Positions 7,043 through 13,365 of a DNA stretch of 20,134 nt are shown piece by piece. Origin of the DNA: Anaerolineaceae bacterium (GTDB lineage: Bacteria; Chloroflexota; Anaerolineae; Anaerolineales; Anaerolineaceae); assembly GCA_011620465.1 (NCBI GenBank), contig WOZC01000107.1, positions 1-20,134 of the forward strand, written 5' to 3'. Numbering within the stretch: the first letter of the stretch is position 1; every line of letters begins with the position of its first letter. A program made the translations under genes and the position numbers. The notes under the pieces are model-generated. The model ran no database searches, had not been told where the DNA came from, and worked only from the letters and a program-made list of their open reading frames with translations.

Positions 7043-7582
7043 TCAAAGGCGTATACCTTTTGTCTGAGCGTAGGCAGTGGTTGCAACCAAAACCGTGTAA
7101 ACAACACGCCAGATCAAAGGTGTGAGGTTGCCGATCACCGATAACAATTCCGAGGACATAGTGATCACATTTAGCATTTGGGGGACGAGCATAGGCAGGC
7201 TGCCGATCAGTGCTCCAGCAAGGATTGCGCTGTTCAACGCCTTACTGCGGCGCCGCTTGACCGCGATCCGAACTGCATTGAAGATCAGTGCACCAATGCC
7301 GGGTGCAATAAGTAAGGTGAAGAATCCAAACCTGGGAACAAACCAACTGCCTGCAAAGGAAATGATCCCGGAAATCAAGAAACCGATCAGTAAGTCCAGC
7401 CCCTTGGTATTGTCAAACACTTTTTGTTGTTGACGAATGCAATCCTGGCAGCGGTAGCCCGTGGGTGTCAGGACCGCGGTTTCGGGGGTGATAGGCTTTC
7501 CACAGCGATTACAACGCAAAACCGGCGTTCCATCGGGATTCTCGCCTATGATTTCAGGCTCGTGTTCGTGGGTTTCAGTCAT
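7043..7582 (-). CDS. zinc-ribbon integral membrane protein, unknown function
   Basis: I do not recognise a function. The 179-residue protein has a cytoplasmic-looking N-terminus with two CxxC knuckles (C24/C27 and C45/C48), likely a zinc ribbon. About four hydrophobic segments follow (roughly residues 62-80, 84-105, 118-140 and 152-172), separated by a basic loop VKRRRSK. Its ATG overlaps the nadK stop as ATGA, and its stop lies 6 bases before recN, so it is the middle gene of a tight three-gene operon. That placement suggests co-expression with NADP synthesis and DNA repair, but not a shared mechanism. Confidence 0.8.
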   Translation of the reverse strand: MTETHEHEPEIIGENPDGTPVLRCNRCGKPITPETAVLTPTGYRCQDCIRQQQKVFDNTKGLDLLIGFLISGIISFAGSWFVPRFGFFTLLIAPGIGALIFNAVRIAVKRRRSKALNSAILAGALIGSLPMLVPQMLNVITMSSELLSVIGNLTPLIWRVVYTVLVATTAYAQTKGIRL

Positions 7583-8454
7583 GGTTTTCCGTTTTCGAGG
7601 ATTGGGTTTCGCTGCATCACAGCTGCCAAATTCCGATAGAAGTAATTGGGTTCACCAAAACGCACCATGTACAAAGAATGCTGGTTTGCCCTGATGTGAA
7701 CGCGGTCACCTTCTGCCAACAAAACAGGATCCATACCGTCGATACTGATGACGACATCGTGCTTGATGGTAGGAAAAAGGTTGACCTCAGCGCCTTCGGC
7801 TAACACAACAGCCCGGTCCAGGCTGAGGTGGGGTGCGATAGGCAGGATGAGCATGTTTCGAAGTTCAGGAGGTAAAATTGGTCCACTGGCAGCCAAAGCA
7901 TAGCCGGTAGAGCCGGTAGCTGTGGACACAATGACACCGTCGGCTATGTAGGAGTTCAGGTAACCCTCGTTAAGGTCAACACGTACTTCGATTGGGTGCA
8001 CGTCGTTGCCCCTGCAAATAACCGCCTCGTTGATGACATCCCAAGAATGCTTAAGGGTGTCATGAGAAAACAGCTCGGTTTTGAGCATCATGCGGCGTTC
8101 AAGGCGGAATTCTGCTTTGAGCAATTTTTCCAACTTTTGTTCCAGGTCTGATTCATTCAGTTCCACCAAAAAACCCAGCCGTCCGGATCGAATACCGAGC
8201 AGGGGAATGCCCAAAGGGGCGCAGAAATGTCCGGCTCTCAACAAACTGCCGTCTCCACCGATCACGATCAGCAGTTCGATACCTTCCAGGTTTGGCGTTA
8301 TTCCAGGATTCTCAAAGTCATAATTAAAGGTCCTTGCCGAAATGCCTGCATCGGTAAAAAAGGCTCTGACTTGATCCGCCAAAGCATTCGCCTTAGGAAC
8401 GGCGGAATTGGGCATGAGCATGATGTTTTGAGGACGAAACGACGAGAATGACAT
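7579..8454 (-). CDS. nadK: NAD kinase
   Basis: NadK phosphorylates NAD to NADP with ATP or polyphosphate. Hallmarks are the GGDGS motif (residues 66-70), VINEAVI (conserved NE pair that binds the nicotinamide ribose), and STATGSTGYALAASGP for the adenine/diphosphate site. The open frame extends upstream to a GTG at 8508, but I prefer ATG 8454 (291 residues). The upstream part matches nothing in the family, the GTG has no Shine-Dalgarno sequence, and a TATAAT sits at 8469-8464, within that extension, leaving almost no leader. It heads the operon with the zinc-ribbon membrane protein and recN. It is one of three NAD-related genes in the window. Confidence 0.95.
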   Translation of the reverse strand: MSFSSFRPQNIMLMPNSAVPKANALADQVRAFFTDAGISARTFNYDFENPGITPNLEGIELLIVIGGDGSLLRAGHFCAPLGIPLLGIRSGRLGFLVELNESDLEQKLEKLLKAEFRLERRMMLKTELFSHDTLKHSWDVINEAVICRGNDVHPIEVRVDLNEGYLNSYIADGVIVSTATGSTGYALAASGPILPPELRNMLILPIAPHLSLDRAVVLAEGAEVNLFPTIKHDVVISIDGMDPVLLAEGDRVHIRANQHSLYMVRFGEPNYFYRNLAAVMQRNPILENGKP

Positions 8455-8463
8455 CTTGGCAGT

Positions 8464-8469
8464 ATTATA
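8464..8469 (-). promoter_or_regulatory. -10 element of nadK operon, near-leaderless
   Basis: The - strand reads TATAAT nine bases before ATG 8454. Transcription from it would start about two to three bases before the ATG, giving a leaderless or nearly leaderless message; no Shine-Dalgarno sequence is present. No good -35 is found at 16-18 bases. Confidence 0.45.
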
Positions 8470-8492
8470 GTCGGATTTATCCACCCATTGCC

Positions 8493-8521
8493 AGTTTGAA
8501 GATGACACAGTTTGAAGATGA
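8493..8521. repeat. tandem 13-bp repeat
   Basis: AGTTTGAAGATGA occurs at 8493-8505 and 8509-8521, separated by CAC. It lies upstream of nadK between the divergent nadK and ABC transporter genes and could be an operator or a simple duplication. Confidence 0.5.
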
Positions 8522-8608
8522 ACAAAAGTCCGTTAGTCTATTCAGTGGCAACTTACTTTGTACGGTGAGGGCTTGCTCCTACCGTCAGATTTGAGAATTG
8601 TTGACTTG

Positions 8609-8634
8609 TGCGGACGGACTAAAGCCCGTCTGTA
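8609..8634. repeat. REP-like palindrome
   Basis: TGCGGACGG and CCGTCTGTA pair over nine positions (two of them G-U) around ACTAAAGC. The 'GGACTAAAGCCC' style of core resembles palindromic REP-like repeats scattered in many bacterial genomes. It is a single copy here. Confidence 0.4.
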
Positions 8635-8724
8635 CGTTTCGGAACTTGACAAAGCTGCGTTCGCTAAGATTGAGATTCTGTTGGAACAGGACAAGCCGCT
8701 TTCTCTACGGACGCAAAAAGCCTG

Positions 8725-8730
8725 TACAAT
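8725..8730 (+). promoter_or_regulatory. -10-like element of ABC transporter operon
   Basis: TACAAT ends 15 bases before ATG 8746, so a transcript from it would have a leader of about nine bases and no Shine-Dalgarno sequence. No convincing -35 is seen. Confidence 0.35.
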
Positions 8731-8745
8731 TAGCCTTAACAAATA

Positions 8746-9555
8746 ATGGCGAAACGAACGAAGACTCAACGAGAGAACCCTTTCATACAAAAGGTCACCC
8801 ATCAGCGCTGGCTCTTGCCCCTGGCATCCCTGCTGCTCTTCCTGGGGATTTGGCAGTTGCTTTATGTGGTACTTAATTTGCCTCCTTTTATTCTGCCCAG
8901 CCCGGCAATGGTATGGACGAAGTTTCTTGAAGTTCTAAAGAATGGTATCTGGTGGCACAACATCTCGTACACGCTTTTCGAGCTTTCCCTGGGATTGTTC
9001 TTTGGGAGTGTCATAGCCTCTGTTCTGGGTTATATCCTGTCAAAAACACCGGTACTCGAAAAACTGCTTTCACCGTTCCTGGTTGGCAGCCAATCGGTGC
9101 CCGTGGTTGCCATCGCGCCCTTGATCATCATCTGGTTCGGACCGGGTTTGTTTTCCAAGGTGCTCATCTGCGCTCTGACAGTTTTCTTCCCTGTTTTGGT
9201 CAATGTGCTGGTGGGGATTCGCCAGGTCTCGCAGGATCTGCGTGAATTAATGGATTCTTTCAATGCCAGTAAGTGGGAGATCTTGCGTTATCTTGAGATC
9301 CCTGCCTCCTTGCCTGTCCTTCTGGGCGGACTGCGGGTTGGGGCTACACTCTCGGTCATCGGCGCGATTGTGGGAGAGTTGGTGGGTTCTGACCGCGGTT
9401 TGGGCTACCTGATCAACTTGGGACGGGGTCAGTACGACACCGCGCTTGTGTTTGTTGCCGTGTTCAGCCTGATCCTCCTGGCTGCCAGCCTTTATAGTAT
9501 CGTATTATTCCTCGAGCGGCGCGCCTTAAAATGGCAGACCTGGCAAGAGATTTAA
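8746..9555 (+). CDS. ABC transporter permease (ThiX/RibX/SsuC type)
   Basis: This 269-residue protein is the membrane channel of an importer and belongs to the BPD_transp_1 permeases used for taurine/sulfonates, thiamine precursors or riboflavin. It has about six hydrophobic segments, beginning at residues 20-40, and an EAA-like cytoplasmic loop (DSFNASKWEILRYLEIPASL) that docks with the ATPase. The next two genes are the lipoprotein receptor and the ATPase, with gaps of 12 bases and an overlap, so the three form one operon. The start codon has no Shine-Dalgarno sequence, but the protein begins at a typical place. Substrate: see the binding protein. Confidence 0.92.
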   Translation: MAKRTKTQRENPFIQKVTHQRWLLPLASLLLFLGIWQLLYVVLNLPPFILPSPAMVWTKFLEVLKNGIWWHNISYTLFELSLGLFFGSVIASVLGYILSKTPVLEKLLSPFLVGSQSVPVVAIAPLIIIWFGPGLFSKVLICALTVFFPVLVNVLVGIRQVSQDLRELMDSFNASKWEILRYLEIPASLPVLLGGLRVGATLSVIGAIVGELVGSDRGLGYLINLGRGQYDTALVFVAVFSLILLAASLYSIVLFLERRALKWQTWQEI

Positions 9556-9567
9556 CCTGGAGAAAAC

Positions 9568-10542
9568 TTGAAAAAAGCGCTAATCATTTTAACAATTCTG
9601 ATGATCCTTCCCGTTCTTTCCGCTTGTAAGTCGGAAAGTAACGGCAAACTGGAAGAAATAACGTTCAATTTGACCTATATTCCCAACATCCAGTTTGCGC
9701 CTATCTACGTTTCCATTGAGAAAGGCTTTTTCGCAGAGGAGGGGTTGGAAATCAAGCTCGCCTATGGAAATGAAGCTGATATGGTGGCGTTGGTCGGCTC
9801 AAACCATCAGCAATTTATGGTTGCATCCGGAGAACAGATTTTGCTCAGCCGGGAGCAGGGGCTGCCAGTGTTATCGGTTGCTGCGTGGTACAAAGACTAT
9901 CCGGTAGGCGTTGCAGCGCTCAAAGAGTCAGGAATCAGTCAACCCGCTGACCTGGTGGGAAAAGAAATTGGTCTGCCCGGCTTATATGGTGCTAATTACA
10001 TCGGTATGGAAGCCCTGGCTGCCCAAACTGGACTCGGTAAAAATGACTACAAATTAGTATCCATTGGATTTACCCAGGTGGAGAGCCTGGTTGGAGGCAC
10101 GGTAGATGCCGTGGTCGTGTACCTGGCAAATGAACCGGTGCAGCTAAGAGCGCGAGGTTATGAAATCAACGTGCTCGCAGTCAAGGATTACATCGAGTTA
10201 GTCGGTAATTGCCTGGTCAGCAACGAAACCACTGTAGAAAACGACCCGGAACTGGTCGGCAAAATGGTGCGAGCCTTTAGGAAAGGGTTGGAATACACCG
10301 CAGCCAACCCGGAAGAAGCCTGGACGATCAGCCTGAAGTATGTCGACAACCTGACAGAAGAAGTTGCCCCGATCCAGAAAGAAGTTCTCAAGGAATCAAT
10401 CAGCAATTGGCAAGTCCTTCCTGAGACAAAAGAAGAACAAGACTTGCGCTGGACCAACATGATGAACCTCTTGATAAAGATTGGCATGATGAAAAACCAG
10501 CTCAATATTGAGGATGTGTACACCAATGAATTCCTCCCCTGA
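9568..10542 (+). CDS. ABC transporter substrate-binding lipoprotein (NMT1/THI5-like)
   Basis: This 324-residue receptor captures the substrate outside the cell. The start is TTG 9568, supported by GGAG six bases upstream. A lipoprotein signal with lipobox LSAC (C20) anchors it. The mature part opens with FNLTYIPNIQFAPIYV and EKGFFAEEGLEI, the signature beginning of NMT1/THI5-like periplasmic proteins. Families with this pattern bind pyrimidine thiamine precursors (ThiY), riboflavin (RibY) or alkanesulfonates. The PNIQFAPIYV form is closest, from memory, to RibY/ThiY. No TPP or FMN riboswitch is visible upstream, so the substrate is open between a flavin and a thiamine precursor. Confidence 0.9.
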   Translation: MKKALIILTILMILPVLSACKSESNGKLEEITFNLTYIPNIQFAPIYVSIEKGFFAEEGLEIKLAYGNEADMVALVGSNHQQFMVASGEQILLSREQGLPVLSVAAWYKDYPVGVAALKESGISQPADLVGKEIGLPGLYGANYIGMEALAAQTGLGKNDYKLVSIGFTQVESLVGGTVDAVVVYLANEPVQLRARGYEINVLAVKDYIELVGNCLVSNETTVENDPELVGKMVRAFRKGLEYTAANPEEAWTISLKYVDNLTEEVAPIQKEVLKESISNWQVLPETKEEQDLRWTNMMNLLIKIGMMKNQLNIEDVYTNEFLP

Positions 10543-11287
10543 AGACTCCCTGGTGGTGCGTGACCTCAAGGTCAGCTTCCAGGAAAAAGATGGCATGCTG
10601 CAAGTATTGGAGAATGTCTGCTTCAGTCTCCATAAAAACGCCTTTGCCTGCCTGATTGGACCGTCCGGCAGCGGCAAGAGCACGCTTCTGCGCACACTGG
10701 CGGGCTTGATTCCTTACGAATCTGGATCCATTGAGTTTCCCGAGATACATGGTCGTAAACCCCGAACAGGGTTGGTTTTTCAGAAAGCCAACCTCATGCC
10801 CTGGCGTACATTGGCTGAAAACATCGCGCTGCCATTAGAACTTGCCAACACCCCGCGAGAAGAAATCGATCAGAAGGTCAACGAAATGGTTGAACTGACA
10901 GGGCTGCAGGGTTTTGAGACTTCCTGGCCGCATGAGCTCTCGGGCGGAATGGCACAGCGGGTGGCAATTGCCCGCTCCTTGGTTCAGGATCCGGATATTT
11001 TGTTCCTGGATGAACCTTTCGGTTCGCTGGATGAATTGACCCGCGAGCGCATGAGCGAAGAGCTGCTGCGAATCTGGGACGAAAAGCGTAAGACGATACT
11101 GATGGTGACTCACTCGATCTCTGAAGCTGTCTTCCTGGCAGATCGTGTGTTGGTATTGTCCGGTTTCCCTCAAGGGATTGTGCTGGACCTGCCTATCGAC
11201 CTGCCCCGTCCACGTGACGAGCACCTGCGCTTTATCTCTGAGTTCGTACAGGCAGCCGCGACACTGCACGAACATCTGAAAATTTAG
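10526..11287 (+). CDS. ABC transporter ATP-binding protein
   Basis: This is the ATPase of the importer (253 residues). It has Walker A GPSGSGKST (45-53), Q-loop VFQKANLMPW, signature LSGGMAQRVAIARSL, Walker B DILFLDEPFGSLD and H-loop VTHS, all intact. ATG 10526 lies inside the end of the receptor gene (17-base overlap), and an in-frame ATG at 10514 is an alternative; either way translation is probably coupled. The SsuB/TauB/ThiZ-like type matches the permease and receptor. Confidence 0.93.
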   Translation: MNSSPEDSLVVRDLKVSFQEKDGMLQVLENVCFSLHKNAFACLIGPSGSGKSTLLRTLAGLIPYESGSIEFPEIHGRKPRTGLVFQKANLMPWRTLAENIALPLELANTPREEIDQKVNEMVELTGLQGFETSWPHELSGGMAQRVAIARSLVQDPDILFLDEPFGSLDELTRERMSEELLRIWDEKRKTILMVTHSISEAVFLADRVLVLSGFPQGIVLDLPIDLPRPRDEHLRFISEFVQAAATLHEHLKI

Positions 11288-11327
11288 CAATATAAAAAAA
11301 TAGATTCAAGTTTCAAGCCTGCCTTTA

Positions 11328-11336
11328 TGGTATAGT
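11328..11336 (+). promoter_or_regulatory. extended -10 promoter of the nucleoside kinase gene
   Basis: TGGTATAGT combines a TGn extension with a -10 close to TATAAT. No strong -35 is present, as usual for extended -10 promoters. It lies 34 bases upstream of the kinase ATG. Confidence 0.5.
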
Positions 11337-11370
11337 TTTAATTCCTAATCTCAACGTGGAGTGATTATTT

Positions 11371-12006
11371 ATGTATCTTGCCATCGAAGGTGTCATAGGG
11401 GTCGGTAAAACTACCCTTGCGCGCCTGCTCCAGCCTGCTTTTGATGCCGAAGTTCTTTTGGAAGTCTTTGAAGAAAATCCTTTTCTGAGCAATTTTTACA
11501 GCGACCGCAGCCGTTATGCCTTTCAGACCCAAATCTTTTTCCTGATGAGCCGCTACCATCAGCAAAACAGAGTCATTCCCAATGCTTTGGCAGCCGGAAA
11601 AACGATCATATCCGACTACACCTTTGATAAAGATGCCCTTTTTGCCGGCATCAACATCACAGGCGACGAGCTGGAGGTTTATCATAAGGTTCATTCTGCC
11701 CTGGCGGATAAAATCCCCAGTCCAGACCTGGTGGTCTACCTGAAAGCCAGCCTTGAAACGCTGATGAACCGTATCGCCCATCGCGACCGCTCTTACGAAC
11801 GAAATATGGACCCGCTCTATATCAGTGAGTTGATGGAAGCTTATGATCACTTTTTCGCCCAGGATAAATGGCAAGGTCGGGTTCTTTACATCGAAACAGA
11901 CGATTTGAATTTTATTGCAGACCCTGCAGACCTGGACTACCTCACAAACCGCATCAAACAGGCTCTGCACCTGGCTCCCTATCAACAAAGCCTGCCGTTA
12001 GAATAG
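11371..12006 (+). CDS. deoxynucleoside kinase
   Basis: This 211-residue kinase phosphorylates deoxynucleosides (salvage to dNMPs) using ATP. Evidence: P-loop GVIGVGKTT (7-15), the substrate-pocket segment ENPFLSNFY followed by FQTQIFFLMSR, the SDYTFDKD stretch at the place of the catalytic ERS/DRS motif, and the Arg-rich LID segment RIAHRDRSYE. This is the dNK/dGK/dAK family typical of Gram-positive bacteria. GGAGTG lies eight bases before ATG 11371. The purine/pyrimidine preference cannot be read. The following nucleotidyltransferase starts nine bases later, with its Shine-Dalgarno sequence overlapping this stop codon. Confidence 0.92.
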   Translation: MYLAIEGVIGVGKTTLARLLQPAFDAEVLLEVFEENPFLSNFYSDRSRYAFQTQIFFLMSRYHQQNRVIPNALAAGKTIISDYTFDKDALFAGINITGDELEVYHKVHSALADKIPSPDLVVYLKASLETLMNRIAHRDRSYERNMDPLYISELMEAYDHFFAQDKWQGRVLYIETDDLNFIADPADLDYLTNRIKQALHLAPYQQSLPLE

Positions 12007-12014
12007 GAGATTTT

Positions 12015-13019
12015 GTGAGAATCACCCAGGAAATGCTGATCAAAATTGCCAAAGACCATGTTGCCAAAAGAGTCCGAAAAGAAAACGATCTCGTGGCAGT
12101 CTATTTGACTGGCTCGGTCTCGCAGGGGGATCCCTTGTTGGGCGGCAGCACGGATATCGACTTGATTTTCGTTCACAAAGAAGAGCCACCGCTCAAACGG
12201 GAAGTGCTGCGGGTGAGCTACGAAATTTCCCTGGATATTGAACACCATCATCAATCCTATTACACCTATCACCGCCGTTTGCGCCAAAACCCCTGGATTG
12301 GTTTTGCTTTGTGCAATCATCAAAACATCCTGCTGGATCGCGACCATTGGCTTGAATTCATCCAGGCAAGTGTCAGCGCCCGCTTTGACAGTCCCGAAAA
12401 CGTCTACGGGCGAGCCCAGCAGTTTGGTGAAAAAGCACGCACGCTGTGGTTCGACCTGGATGATCCCCAGGAAGTGGATTGGGAAGATTGGATCGCGCTC
12501 TACTTCAAAGCAGTTGGAACGGCTGCGAACGCGATTGCCTGCCTGAACGGACCAGCTCTTACCACCCGACGCTTTATGCTCGATTTCGCCAGCCGTGCGG
12601 AAACCTTGGAAAGACTGCCCCTGGTAGGCGAATTGACGCGCTTGCTTGGCAATGAAAATATGAACGAGGATATTTTTAAAGAATGGCTTCCGGTTTGGGA
12701 AGAAACACTGGAGTCCGCCAATGAACAGGTCGATTGCCCGCCGAACATTTCAAAAGTGAGAAAAGCTTACTTCCTGCAGAGCGTGGAGGCGATGGCGGAA
12801 AGCGGATCGCTCCATGCCGTGCTCTGGCCGATGATCGAAACCTGGCATCAAGCCCTGACATGCCTGGAAGACAAAGAACCTCACCAGAAGTGGCAGCAAT
12901 TCCTTGCCGCTCTCGGCTTCCAGGAGGAGCAGCGGGAAAATCTGTTAAGTGAGCTGGACGAGTTTATTGACCAGGCAGAACGCCTGCTTGAGGGCTACAA
13001 GAACGAATTCAATCTTTAA
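12015..13019 (+). CDS. nucleotidyltransferase-fold protein (MNT-like)
   Basis: This 334-residue protein has an N-terminal polymerase-beta-like nucleotidyltransferase domain: LTGSVSQGD with G33/S34, then STDIDLIF giving the metal-binding Asp pair D47 and D49. The rest is largely helical, Trp/Glu-rich and unfamiliar. Such proteins transfer nucleotidyl groups to small molecules or proteins. I chose GTG 12015, preceded by GGAGA; longer in-frame extensions would overlap the kinase gene and look like an out-of-frame reading of it. It is co-transcribed with the nucleoside kinase. A role in antibiotic modification or toxin control is possible but not supported by anything more specific. Confidence 0.8.
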   Translation: MRITQEMLIKIAKDHVAKRVRKENDLVAVYLTGSVSQGDPLLGGSTDIDLIFVHKEEPPLKREVLRVSYEISLDIEHHHQSYYTYHRRLRQNPWIGFALCNHQNILLDRDHWLEFIQASVSARFDSPENVYGRAQQFGEKARTLWFDLDDPQEVDWEDWIALYFKAVGTAANAIACLNGPALTTRRFMLDFASRAETLERLPLVGELTRLLGNENMNEDIFKEWLPVWEETLESANEQVDCPPNISKVRKAYFLQSVEAMAESGSLHAVLWPMIETWHQALTCLEDKEPHQKWQQFLAALGFQEEQRENLLSELDEFIDQAERLLEGYKNEFNL

Positions 13020-13365
13020 CCAATATTGTGGATAACTCGCGTTTTTCTGAGGATAAACTACCCCATTTTGTGTATAAAACCTGGTGATTGTTTGCAGCCT
13101 GCCGGTTGAAAACCTGCGGATTGATTTTGAATAAGTATTGCTAATATTCTCAATTCAATGAAATTGAAAAGAATAGTGGGGATAAGTACGGTCTTTTCCA
13201 CATCGGGTCTGGATTTTAAGATCAGTCAGCGTTGCTCTCGTTCGTATTCCAAAAATTGCGTTATAGTCTCAACTTTTCCCCACTTTCCACAGCACCTATT
13301 ACTTCATACTAATTAATTCATAAAAAGATAAAGATATAGCTTTACCGTTTCACGCACACAAAAAA
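13020..13365. other. oriC: candidate replication origin: DnaA-box cluster with AT-rich segment
   Basis: This 346-base gap between converging genes contains one perfect DnaA box (TGTGGATAA, 13027-13035) and four with a single mismatch: TGAGGATAA (13048-13056), TGTGTATAA (13069-13077), TGGGGATAA (13177-13185) and TTTTCCACA (13194-13202). Two more carry two mismatches: TTTTCCCCA (13274-13282) and CTTTCCACA (13283-13291). The first three share orientation and sit exactly 21 bp apart, two helical turns. The first four point one way, the last three the other. A segment of about 80% AT (13299-13346) could be an unwinding element. No dnaA, dnaN or gyrB is nearby. The alternative is a DnaA-titration site. 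Confidence 0.6.
13027..13077 (-). promoter_or_regulatory. three DnaA boxes in 21-bp phase
   Basis: Boxes start at 13027, 13048 and 13069 (exact match, one mismatch, one mismatch to TGTGGATAA, the reverse complement of TTATCCACA). The identical orientation and 21-bp period place them on one face of the helix. Confidence 0.65.

Noticed and set aside
8455..8508. N-terminal extension of NAD kinase from GTG
   Set aside because: No ribosome site, no family similarity, and a -10 element lies inside it.
8522..8745. TPP or FMN riboswitch before the ABC transporter
   Set aside because: The CTGAGA-type thi box and the FMN core sequences are absent; only simple hairpins are present.
11365..11988. 207-codon open frame on the - strand
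   Set aside because: It lies entirely opposite the deoxynucleoside kinase gene, whose motifs are clear; the antisense protein shows no recognisable domain.
13347..13354. third parS
   Set aside because: Only the half-site GTTTCACG is present; the second half does not match.
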